Shown: piece by piece, positions 1 through 5,209 of the stretch
Layout of the letters: each line of letters starts with the position of its first letter
Position numbering within the stretch: the stretch's first letter is position 1
Assembly: GCF_029762515.1 (NCBI RefSeq)
Contig: NZ_JARVGN010000082.1
Coordinates: 1 to 6,942 of the forward strand
Origin: Methanocalculus sp.
Lineage (GTDB): Archaea > Halobacteriota > Methanomicrobia > Methanomicrobiales > Methanocorpusculaceae
Direction of reading: 5' to 3'
DNA length: 6,942 nt
Program-made: the position numbers and the translations under genes
Notes under the pieces: generated by a model
Databases searched by the model: none
Told to the model about the DNA's origin: nothing
Seen by the model: only the letters and a program-made list of their open reading frames with translations

Positions 1-1191
1 GGCCTGGTAGATGCAGGGGATGTTATGCCGTTTCAGAGCTGCCTGAAACTTTGCGCCATCCTTCCTGCTCCGGCAGAGGATGGCACAGTCCCGGTACCTA
101 AGCGGCCGTGCCGGCTCGCCGCCCCGTGGAGGGAGCGGGGCTCCCACGAGCCGCTCGATCTCGGTTGCAACATACTCCCCCTCCCCCTCCTCGTTTCCGC
201 AGGCTGCGACCACAACCGGATCTCCTGCCGGTTTCTTTGAGATGAGTTCCTTCTGCTGCCGGTTCGGCGCCCTCTGCATCAGCTGGAAGGCAAGCTGAAG
301 GACTGCCGGCGGGTTTCTGTAGTTCTCGTCCAGCAGGACTTCCGCATGTTCCTTCGCCCACTCCCTAAAGTCCAGGATGTTTGTCAGGTATGCTCCCCTA
401 AACCGGTAGATGGTCTGGTCGTCGTCCCCGACCACACAGAGGTGATCGCCTGCAAGGAGCTTGACGAGCTCGAGCTGGGCGAAGTTCGTATCCTGGAATT
501 CATCGACGAGGATGTAGGGGAAGCGTCTCTGGTAGAGGCTTCGTATGCCCGGATTGTTCCGGAGCAGGCTGACTGCCAGAAATATCATGTCATCGAAGTC
601 GATGAGGTGCTCGTCCTGCTTGTACTGCTCATAGGCTCGATACACCTTCAGCAGGTCGGCGAGCTTGTTCTGATAATCCCGCTCCTCTTCCGTGACTTCT
701 GTCTGTTGTTTTCTCTTCAGGTACTCATCAAGCATCGCAGGCGTGATCAGCTCGTCACGGAATGCGCTGATACCATCGACGATCGCGGTGATAATGTCTG
801 AAGAGTTGTTTCCGATCCGGATATACTCAAAACCAAATGAATCGATGTTCCGCAGACCCCAGACGAGCACATTGGTCCGGCTGATGATCCCGTTTGCGAT
901 CGAGATCCCGCTTGTGAGCATATTCTCACGGAGCATCTCAAGGCAGAAGGAGTGGAAGGTATGGATCCCGATATCCTGGTGCGGCCGCAGTGTTTCGATC
1001 CGCTCGCTCATCTCGGCTGCCGCTTTTTCCGAGAAGGTGAGGGCAAGGATATTTGTGGGGGAGATGCCCCGGTCAAGCAGGTGGAGGATCTTCTCGACGA
1101 TCACCTTGGTCTTGCCTGACCCGGGGCCGGCGAGCACGAGCTGGAAGCCGCTGCCGGTGACGGCTTTCTCCTGTGAGGGATTGAGGGGCAT
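1..1191 (-). CDS. UvrD/PcrA-like superfamily 1 DNA helicase, N-terminal part (3' end outside window)
   Basis: ATP-driven 3'-5' DNA helicase/translocase of the UvrD/Rep family, acting in DNA repair or recombination. Translating the minus strand from ATG at 1191 gives 397 codons with no stop to the window edge. Seen: Q-motif region (LNPSQ, residues 3-7), Walker A AGPGSGKT (21-28), motif Ia (LALTFSEKAAAEM), a THFHS-like segment (IHTFHSFC), Walker B/motif II DEFQD (230-234), motif III GDDDQTIYRFRG (255-266) and motif IV region ENYRN (289-293). Domains 1A and 1B and the start of 2A are present; the rest of 2A, 2B and motifs V-VI lie outside. A TGA three codons upstream in frame (1200-1198) fixes the start. 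No clear Shine-Dalgarno or TATA element is visible upstream. The full protein could be a plain UvrD (about 650-720 residues) or a longer helicase-nuclease fusion; the window cannot decide. Confidence 0.95.
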   Translation of the reverse strand, partial: MPLNPSQEKAVTGSGFQLVLAGPGSGKTKVIVEKILHLLDRGISPTNILALTFSEKAAAEMSERIETLRPHQDIGIHTFHSFCLEMLRENMLTSGISIANGIISRTNVLVWGLRNIDSFGFEYIRIGNNSSDIITAIVDGISAFRDELITPAMLDEYLKRKQQTEVTEEERDYQNKLADLLKVYRAYEQYKQDEHLIDFDDMIFLAVSLLRNNPGIRSLYQRRFPYILVDEFQDTNFAQLELVKLLAGDHLCVVGDDDQTIYRFRGAYLTNILDFREWAKEHAEVLLDENYRNPPAVLQLAFQLMQRAPNRQQKELISKKPAGDPVVVAACGNEEGEGEYVATEIERLVGAPLPPRGGEPARPLRYRDCAILCRSRKDGAKFQAALKRHNIPCIYQA

Positions 1192-1225
1192 ACTGATTCA
1201 ATGATTGGTCTCTGGCAGGAAAAAG

Positions 1226-1330
1226 ATGGCGGGGGATCAGGGGATTTTCAAGCGGTGGAGAGGTATGGGCTATCCGGAGAAAAAGATCATCTGTGAATAT
1301 GAGTCCGAAGAGATTGAGACTGATGGCTGA
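1226..1330 (+). CDS. possible small protein, 34 residues, divergent from the helicase
   Basis: ATG at 1226 opens 34 codons ending in TGA at 1328-1330. An AGGA element at 1217-1220 sits 5 nt before the start. The product begins MAGDQGIFKRWRGMGYPEKK, is basic and aromatic in its first half and ends in an acidic tail (EYESEEIETDG). Third codon positions favour G or C, like the neighbouring helicase gene, which argues for coding. It has no Cys pair, signal peptide or membrane segment, and I recognise no family. It lies only 34 bp from the divergent helicase start, so the two would share a very short promoter region, yet no TATA-like element is visible there. It may be a chance ORF; conservation in related genomes would settle it. 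Confidence 0.35.
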   Translation: MAGDQGIFKRWRGMGYPEKKIICEYESEEIETDG

Positions 1331-1361
1331 ACCATGCATATCATCTCCCATATGTCTGGTT

Positions 1362-1388
1362 CACCCGGACTGCTCTCTTCTCCGGGTG
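1362..1388. repeat. perfect inverted repeat (hairpin) upstream of the dipeptidase gene
   Basis: CACCCGGA (1362-1369) and TCCGGGTG (1381-1388) are exact reverse complements separated by 11 nt. The hairpin lies 31 bp after the stop of the small ORF and about 86 bp before the dipeptidase start. It is not followed by a run of T, so it is a weak terminator candidate; it could also be a two-fold symmetric operator. Confidence 0.5.
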
Positions 1389-1444
1389 GCTATTCTATTG
1401 TCCATACATGTTCACAGGAAAAACCGATTTGGGTAATTAGAAAC

Positions 1445-1453
1445 TTTTTTAAG
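1445..1453 (+). promoter_or_regulatory. TATA-like element of the dipeptidase gene
   Basis: A T-rich TTTTTTAAG element is centred about 26 nt before the A of the ATG at 1475. This is the usual archaeal TATA-to-transcription-start distance, so transcription would begin at or next to the start codon. The lack of a Shine-Dalgarno element before 1475 fits leaderless initiation. The match to the TATA consensus is only moderate. Confidence 0.35.
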
Positions 1454-1474
1454 CGATTAAGAATACCTCTCCCC

Positions 1475-3289
1475 ATGCAAAATCCATTAAAAAATGTAGA
1501 TCTCAGACTTTTTTTATCACTTCTTCTTCTCATCGCTCTTGTTATCCCGGCAACTGTTTCGGGATGCACAATCTTTGGAATAACACCCGGAGCATCTGAA
1601 GATGGCACAGTGTATCTTGGCCATACGAATGATGGTGTCGGGATGGACTGGAGAGAGATGGATGACATCTTTGTGACCTATATCCCCCCGGCAACGCACA
1701 AGCCCGGTGACAAGCGGCCGGTCTTCTTTGATCCAAACAGCGGATCTGATGCTGCAGGAAGTAAGCAGGGTTCGTCATCGAATCCTGTTCTTGGCTATAT
1801 CGATCAGGTTCCCTCGACCTATGGCTATTACACCGGATCATATGGGATGATCAATGATCAGAACCTGATGAGTGCCGAATGCACAGACTATGCAAAGTAC
1901 GAACCCCAGGCTGAAGAGAACAGGAGACTCTTCTACTCTTCAGAACTCTCAAATGTTGCTCTTGAGCGATGTACTGGTGCAGAGGAGGCAGTACTCCTTG
2001 TTGGAGATCTGATTGACCGGTATGGATACTATGGCACCGGCGAGACTCTCATCTTTGCAGATGCAGGGGAGATCTGGGTTATCGAGATGTGCGGGAACCC
2101 GGATGGCGATGGAGGGCTCTGGGTTGCGCAGAAAGTAAAGGATGGAGAGGTCTTTGTTGCTGCAAATACATTCAGGATCCGGGATGTCTCACCCGGGATG
2201 CCTGACATGCACTACTCGGATAACCTCTTCTCTGTTGCAGAGCGTGCAGGCTGGTGGTCGCCATCAGATGGTCCGCTTGACTGGCTTGAAACGGTCAGTT
2301 ATGGCGAATATTCGCATCCCTACTACTCACTGATGCGGGTGTGGAGGATCCAGGACACCCTCGCTCCGTCCCTCAAACTCAGCCCGTATGTTGAGGATAC
2401 GTATACGAGGGAGTATCCATTCTCATTTGTTCCCGATGAGAAGGTGAATTTCAGTACCGCTCTGAACCTGTTCCGGGATCATTACGAGGGAACAGAGTTT
2501 GACAGGACCGCGGGACTGGCGGCAGGGCCGTTTGGAAATCCATACCGTGTGCTTGGGCCTGAAGATGCCCATACGAACTTCCAGAATGAAACCATGCTTG
2601 AAGTTCGTGCGGGAGCCTATCCACGGGCAATCTCTGAGATCTTCTGTAGTTACAGTTATATCACGATGATCCGTCCGGATCTCCCCGAAGAGGTGGCCGG
2701 CGTGCTCTGGTTTGGTCCGGCAGTGCCCTATGAGACGGTGTATACGCCAATCTATGCACAATCTGATAACCTCTCTTCCTCGTATACAAGCGGCAGCCGT
2801 ATCATATATAATCCGGATACCGCATACTGGACATTCTGTCTCCTGACGAACTGGGCGGGGCTTGCGTATAACATGATGATTGTGGATATACAGGAAGAAC
2901 AGCAGAGTCTTGAGGCAGAATCATTACGGCTCCTGATGGAGGCCGATCAGCAGGCAATCGATCATCTTACTGCCGGTGATACTGCCGGTGCAACGGCTGT
3001 CATGACCAATCTGACGGTAGAGCGGGGTGATGCCATCATAAAGAGCTGGAAGAGCCTGACTGCAACAATGATCGTGAAATATTCAAATGGTCTTTTGACA
3101 GATCCAGAGACTGAAGCGGTGGAAGAGCCCGGGTACCCGGACTGGTGGTACAATGATACCGGATATCAGTACGGACCAAGAATCTACCAGTATAAAGAGC
3201 TCATGGACACTCCGGATCTCACCTATACCGGCACGCGGGTTATTGTCTCAAAGGAGATGCCTTTTGATGGAATTTTAAAGTTGTTGTGA
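1475..3289 (+). CDS. secreted C69-family dipeptidase
   Basis: Cysteine dipeptidase of peptidase family C69 (PepD-like, N-terminal-nucleophile fold), expected to split dipeptides outside the cell membrane. The start at 1475 was chosen over the longer in-frame ATG at 1334 because it places a normal signal peptide at the N-terminus: Lys6 and Arg11 before a Leu/Ile core (12-24), then TVSG. Cleavage before Cys31 would expose CTIFG as the new N-terminus, which is how C69 enzymes present the catalytic Cys. Family landmarks follow: ASEDGTVYLGHTNDG just after the Cys, GYYGTGETLIFAD (184-196), and RDHYEGTEFD (334-343). The product is 604 residues, longer than lactobacillar PepD (about 470), with an extended C-terminal part ending without an anchor. 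The sequence VSGC also resembles a lipobox. The gene appears monocistronic, with a hairpin/T-tract terminator downstream. Confidence 0.93.
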   Translation: MQNPLKNVDLRLFLSLLLLIALVIPATVSGCTIFGITPGASEDGTVYLGHTNDGVGMDWREMDDIFVTYIPPATHKPGDKRPVFFDPNSGSDAAGSKQGSSSNPVLGYIDQVPSTYGYYTGSYGMINDQNLMSAECTDYAKYEPQAEENRRLFYSSELSNVALERCTGAEEAVLLVGDLIDRYGYYGTGETLIFADAGEIWVIEMCGNPDGDGGLWVAQKVKDGEVFVAANTFRIRDVSPGMPDMHYSDNLFSVAERAGWWSPSDGPLDWLETVSYGEYSHPYYSLMRVWRIQDTLAPSLKLSPYVEDTYTREYPFSFVPDEKVNFSTALNLFRDHYEGTEFDRTAGLAAGPFGNPYRVLGPEDAHTNFQNETMLEVRAGAYPRAISEIFCSYSYITMIRPDLPEEVAGVLWFGPAVPYETVYTPIYAQSDNLSSSYTSGSRIIYNPDTAYWTFCLLTNWAGLAYNMMIVDIQEEQQSLEAESLRLLMEADQQAIDHLTAGDTAGATAVMTNLTVERGDAIIKSWKSLTATMIVKYSNGLLTDPETEAVEEPGYPDWWYNDTGYQYGPRIYQYKELMDTPDLTYTGTRVIVSKEMPFDGILKLL

Positions 3290-3308
3290 GAGCCGCCTGT
3301 ATCTTCAT

Positions 3309-3348
3309 GGTTCCTGATGTGGTAGCCACACCGGGACCCTCTCTTTTA
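3309..3348 (+). terminator. hairpin and T-rich terminator after the dipeptidase gene
   Basis: An outer stem GGTTCC (3309-3314) pairs with GGGACC (3333-3338, one G-T pair). An inner stem TGTGG (3318-3322) pairs with CCACA (3326-3330) around a TAG loop. A pyrimidine/T-rich stretch (CTCTCTTTTA) follows at once. The T-rich part overlaps the TATA element of the next transcription unit. Confidence 0.55.
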
Positions 3349-3351
3349 TAT
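3344..3351 (+). promoter_or_regulatory. TATA box for the 3373-3607 transcription unit
   Basis: TTTTATAT matches the archaeal TATA consensus well. Its centre lies about 26 nt before the ATG at 3373, so transcription should start at that ATG. Confidence 0.55.
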
Positions 3352-3372
3352 GGATCCTCATAGAATGATTGC

Positions 3373-3423
3373 ATGCTCAAGAGATTGATATCCCTTATCA
3401 GAGCCGAAATCAATTCCAGATGA
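3373..3423 (+). CDS. leaderless 16-residue ORF resembling the PspA N-terminal amphipathic helix
   Basis: ATG at 3373 to TGA at 3421-3423 encodes MLKRLISLIRAEINSR. Its A sits at the expected transcription start of the TATA box at 3344-3351, so it would be read leaderless. The pattern of Leu/Ile alternating with Lys/Arg, and the segment IRAEIN, resemble the start of PspA/IM30 phage-shock proteins, where this amphipathic helix binds membrane lipids. The remaining roughly 200 residues of PspA are absent: the same frame after the TGA gives 14 more codons before a second stop. It may be a short membrane-active or leader peptide, the relic of a lost pspA gene, or chance. The 47-residue membrane protein begins 40 nt downstream with its own ribosome-binding site. 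Confidence 0.35.
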   Translation: MLKRLISLIRAEINSR

Positions 3424-3463
3424 GCAGAGCAGAAGAATGAACACATGAAGAGTAGGTGATAGT

Positions 3464-3607
3464 ATGGCAATATCAGTGAACTGGGGTGCAATGGGCATTG
3501 GAGCGGTGATAGCATTTTTGATCGGGTGGTATATTTTTGGTCTGCTTGGGGCTGTCATTTTAGCAATTATTGTGATGGCTCTGATGGGGCTTATCAAATT
3601 TAAGTGA
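3464..3607 (+). CDS. small hydrophobic membrane protein, 47 residues
   Basis: ATG at 3464 is preceded by AGGTGA (3454-3459) at 4-nt spacing, a good archaeal Shine-Dalgarno element. The 47-residue product is almost wholly hydrophobic from residue 8 to 44, rich in Gly, Ala, Ile and Leu, and ends in KFK, so it should span the membrane once or twice as a tight hairpin with the Lys residues inside. The stretch IGWYIFGLLGAVILAIIVMA recalls GlsB/YeaQ-type (transglycosylase-associated) small stress membrane proteins, but those are about 80 residues and I see only a partial likeness. It probably shares a transcript with the 16-residue ORF upstream. A hairpin followed by five T lies downstream. The coding status is well supported; the function is unknown. 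Confidence 0.75.
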   Translation: MAISVNWGAMGIGAVIAFLIGWYIFGLLGAVILAIIVMALMGLIKFK

Positions 3608-3630
3608 GATGATGGATTCATCGATCTGAT

Positions 3631-3668
3631 GTGGTCAGCCCAAACGCTTCACACCACCCACTGTTTTT
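3631..3668 (+). terminator. hairpin plus T5 terminator between convergent genes
   Basis: GTGGT (3631-3635) pairs with ACCAC (3653-3657), followed by TTTTT at 3664-3668. It lies 23 bp after the stop of the 47-residue gene and abuts the 3' end of the convergent minus-strand gene. The stem is short and the loop is long (17 nt), so the T run may be the main signal. Confidence 0.4.
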
Positions 3669-4181
3669 CTAGAGATGATTCATGATAAAATCCCGCATTT
3701 TTTTATGAGAAGCCAGTCTTCTGACGATATATTTTGTCATTTGTACCGTTTGCGGGTCGAATAATCGTGTTATGATAAGTCCGATGATAAAGATGAGGAC
3801 TCCCATAAAAACGGCTAAAACAACACCTATCTCTCCAAAGAATGAGACATAGAAGAAGGTGACAACGACTGCAAGGATGGACATGAGTGCTGATCGTATG
3901 ATAAAATAAAGCCTTTGCAACCATATTGAAAGCAATAATGCTTTAATGACCGCTCGTTTTTCGATGACCCGATCTGCTCCGGTGGGGACACTCTCTATCT
4001 CGTGTAAGATATTCTGAGTATAGTTCAGGTCAGACAACTGCAATATCTTGCCTGCATAGCTGACCTCAGAGAGATTTTTTGAGCTTGCTGTCTCAAGCTC
4101 CTCCATAATTCTCCCAGCTATATCGGATATCTCACTATCTATCCTGAATAGACTTTCTGAATCTGTTTGTAGTGTAAACAT
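3669..4181 (-). CDS. unrecognised membrane protein with two transmembrane helices, 170 residues
   Basis: ATG at 4181 is the only usable start: the in-frame ATG 12 nt upstream is followed by a stop after one codon. Residues 1-85 are hydrophilic and mostly helical in character, with acidic stretches (DSEISDIAGRIMEELE, residues 15-30). Two hydrophobic segments follow, at about 92-115 and 117-140, separated by only a Gly-Glu turn, so both ends should lie on the same side, probably the cytoplasm. The tail (141-170) is basic (VRRLASHKKMRDF) and may lie along the membrane. I recognise no family. Ribosome binding is weak (GATGA close to the start). A good TATA element sits about 80 nt upstream. The gene is convergent with the 47-residue membrane protein gene and downstream of the DUF1328 gene on the same strand. 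Confidence 0.85.
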   Translation of the reverse strand: MFTLQTDSESLFRIDSEISDIAGRIMEELETASSKNLSEVSYAGKILQLSDLNYTQNILHEIESVPTGADRVIEKRAVIKALLLSIWLQRLYFIIRSALMSILAVVVTFFYVSFFGEIGVVLAVFMGVLIFIIGLIITRLFDPQTVQMTKYIVRRLASHKKMRDFIMNHL

Positions 4182-4255
4182 CGTTCATCTCATACTTTTG
4201 GGGGTGGCCATATGTCGCTCATGCTGCCATCGTATAAAGTAAAAACATGCATAAA

Positions 4256-4265
4256 ATATATAAAA
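4256..4265 (-). promoter_or_regulatory. TATA box for the 170-residue membrane protein gene
   Basis: Read on the minus strand the sequence is TTTTATATAT, a strong match to the archaeal TATA box. Transcription would begin near 4235, leaving a leader of about 55 nt. This implies a transcript separate from that of the upstream DUF1328 gene. Confidence 0.5.
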
Positions 4266-4378
4266 CAACCTTCACTTTCCATAAAATGTTGCAATACCGG
4301 CATACCTGCACTGGTACGCTTTCTGATAGCTCAACATGATGAGAGCAGCTGGATTCTTGAAAATGGGTTGGGATTCTG

Positions 4379-4534
4379 TTAGAATATAAAGGCGAGAATC
4401 GCAAGTATGATAAAGATAAGAACGAGCCACTTTGCAATGACCATCGAGAACCCGGCAACTCCTTTCGCCCCCAGCACATATGCGATAAGCGCTAAAATGA
4501 GGAATAAAATTGCTAATCCGATTAAATCAGCCAT
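4379..4534 (-). CDS. DUF1328 (YtjA/UPF0391-type) small membrane protein, 51 residues
   Basis: The product resembles the YtjA/UPF0391 family of about 50-60-residue membrane proteins. After a short polar start (MAD), a first helix runs to about residue 21. The loop GAKGVAGFSMVIAK (22-35) carries the family's Gly-x-x-Gly-x-Ala/Gly turn and an 'IAK' segment. A second helix ends at the C-terminal Phe. The start at 4534 is fixed by GGAGGTGA at 4546-4539, the best Shine-Dalgarno element in the window. The family is common in bacteria and often sits beside csbD-like genes; its biochemical role is unknown. Here the csbD-like gene lies 188 bp upstream on the same strand, separated by a strong hairpin. 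The AT-rich composition and bacterial family distribution would fit acquisition from bacteria (inference). Confidence 0.88.
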   Translation of the reverse strand: MADLIGLAILFLILALIAYVLGAKGVAGFSMVIAKWLVLIFIILAILAFIF

Positions 4535-4538
4535 AATT

Positions 4539-4546
4539 CACCTCCT
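4539..4546 (-). promoter_or_regulatory. strong Shine-Dalgarno sequence of the DUF1328 gene
   Basis: GGAGGTGA on the minus strand is fully complementary to the archaeal 16S rRNA tail and lies 3 nt before the ATG at 4534 (6 nt counted from GGAGG). It indicates high translation of a very small protein. Confidence 0.8.
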
Positions 4547-4641
4547 TTGTGATTATACAGGTATTCTGTTGAAGTAGTTTATCCACATGATATTCAAAGG
4601 CCATTGAAAGGATAGGGAGACGGTTCTTTGTATTGTGTTTC

Positions 4642-4661
4642 GCTGTTATCGAAATAACAGC
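4642..4661 (-). repeat. perfect 8-bp hairpin with a UUCG loop between the csbD-like and DUF1328 genes
   Basis: GCTGTTAT (4642-4649) and ATAACAGC (4654-4661) are exact reverse complements. On the minus-strand transcript the 4-nt loop reads UUCG, the sequence of an unusually stable tetraloop, though the closing pair here is U-A rather than C-G. It lies 61 nt after the csbD-like stop and about 108 nt before the DUF1328 start. It could end the csbD-like transcript, protect its 3' end, or act in the leader of DUF1328. No T run follows on the minus strand, so classic termination is not assured. Confidence 0.65.
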
Positions 4662-4722
4662 AGTTCATCGAACAAAACTATACAGAATTACCATTTCACC
4701 CTATCATGCAGGCTTTTTTATC

Positions 4723-4899
4723 TTAATCCTGAAGCTTTCTCTTTACTTTCCCAACTTCTTCCTGGACTTTTCCTTCGACCTGTTCAATCTTCCCTTTGAT
4801 CTGTTCGGTATTGTTGCCCGTCACTTTTCCAACTTCTTCACGGACCTTTCCTTTCATCTGTTTGCCTTTACCGACGATCTCATCTTTCTCTATTGTCAT
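4723..4899 (-). CDS. CsbD-family stress protein, 58 residues
   Basis: ATG at 4899 to TAA at 4725-4723 encodes a 58-residue, highly charged, Lys/Glu/Gly-rich protein of the CsbD type. CsbD proteins are small soluble stress-induced proteins (the sigma-B regulon in Bacillus is the known example) of unknown mechanism. The chain holds an internal duplication: KGKVREEVGKV (about 16-26) and EGKVQEEVGKV (about 42-52), with KGKIEQ between, the usual family spacing. There are no Cys or Trp residues and no membrane segment. Ribosome binding is modest (GAAGTGA upstream). An archaeal TATA element lies at 4957-4964 and an inverted repeat sits near the expected transcription start. It precedes the DUF1328 gene on the same strand, a pairing familiar from bacterial genomes. 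Confidence 0.88.
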   Translation of the reverse strand: MTIEKDEIVGKGKQMKGKVREEVGKVTGNNTEQIKGKIEQVEGKVQEEVGKVKRKLQD

Positions 4900-4919
4900 C
4901 TCTCTTCACTTCCATGTTG

Positions 4920-4937
4920 ACCTGGATGTTCCCAGGT
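4920..4937. promoter_or_regulatory. inverted repeat at the csbD-like transcription start, possible operator
   Basis: ACCTGG (4920-4925) and CCAGGT (4932-4937) form a perfect 6-bp inverted repeat with a 6-nt spacer. It lies about 20-40 nt downstream of the TATA element, on or just after the expected transcription start near 4936. It could bind a repressor or form a small leader hairpin. Confidence 0.35.
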
Positions 4938-4956
4938 ATAGTGACATTGGATTTTA

Positions 4957-4964
4957 TGTATAAA
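4957..4964 (-). promoter_or_regulatory. TATA box of the csbD-like gene
   Basis: The minus strand reads TTTATACA, placing the transcription start near 4936 and giving a leader of roughly 35-40 nt. A second TATA-like word (TTTATAGA) lies 14 bp further upstream, so the choice of box is not certain. Confidence 0.45.
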
Positions 4965-5184
4965 TAATTGTCTATAAATTTTATAAGTATATGATTTCGA
5001 ATATTCAAAAAATCGATCTTTCTTAATGTCTACAACTCAAAATCTTCTTCATTTAAGACTAGCGTAACCTGGTTTTGTGCCATTACAGAGAATGAGGGAG
5101 AGATCAGGTAAGCAGGTTTCATTGAGGGGGATTTTCGGGAAGGGTAATGATCACCCGCTTTCACTGCCTCTTTTCGGAAAATTG

Positions 5185-5191
5185 AAAAAAA
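5185..5191 (-). terminator. T7 tract after the DUF6159-type gene
   Basis: Seven T on the minus strand lie about 20 nt after the stop codon at 5210-5212, followed by another T-rich group (TTTT at 5176-5179 region). U-tracts of this kind end archaeal transcripts without needing a hairpin. Confidence 0.5.
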
Positions 5192-5209
5192 TGATTTTTA
5201 TCGGGGTTC

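Larger units (their letters stand above)
4900..5209. other. AT-rich intergenic region between the csbD-like and DUF6159 genes
   Basis: This 310-bp stretch holds the promoter of the csbD-like gene (TATA at 4957-4964), an inverted repeat (4920-4937), a very AT-rich segment (about 4950-5020) with further TATA-like words on the minus strand, and the T-tract after the DUF6159 gene (5185-5191). I see no convincing gene in the remaining part (about 5030-5180); the short ORFs there lack ribosome-binding sites and promoters. Confidence 0.6.

Noticed and set aside
346..801. Plus-strand ORF of 151 codons opposite the helicase gene
   Set aside because: It is the mirror of the well-supported helicase frame; its Val/Leu/Glu-rich sequence comes from complementing the helicase codons.
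1334..1474. Longer N-terminus of the dipeptidase from ATG at 1334
   Set aside because: It would place 47 extra residues before a normal signal peptide and include the hairpin at 1362-1388; the 1475 start agrees with the signal peptide and with a leaderless promoter.
4212..4382. Plus-strand ORF of 56 codons opposite the space between the 170-residue and DUF1328 genes
   Set aside because: It is rich in ATA and other AT-rich codons, covers the TATA box of the minus-strand gene, overlaps the end of the DUF1328 gene, and has no convincing start signal.
5030..5083. Minus-strand 17-codon ORF beginning MAQNQVTLVLNEEDFEL
   Set aside because: It looks slightly protein-like, but has no ribosome-binding site and no TATA element at the leaderless distance, and it ends after 17 codons. 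It could be a relic but there is nothing to support it.
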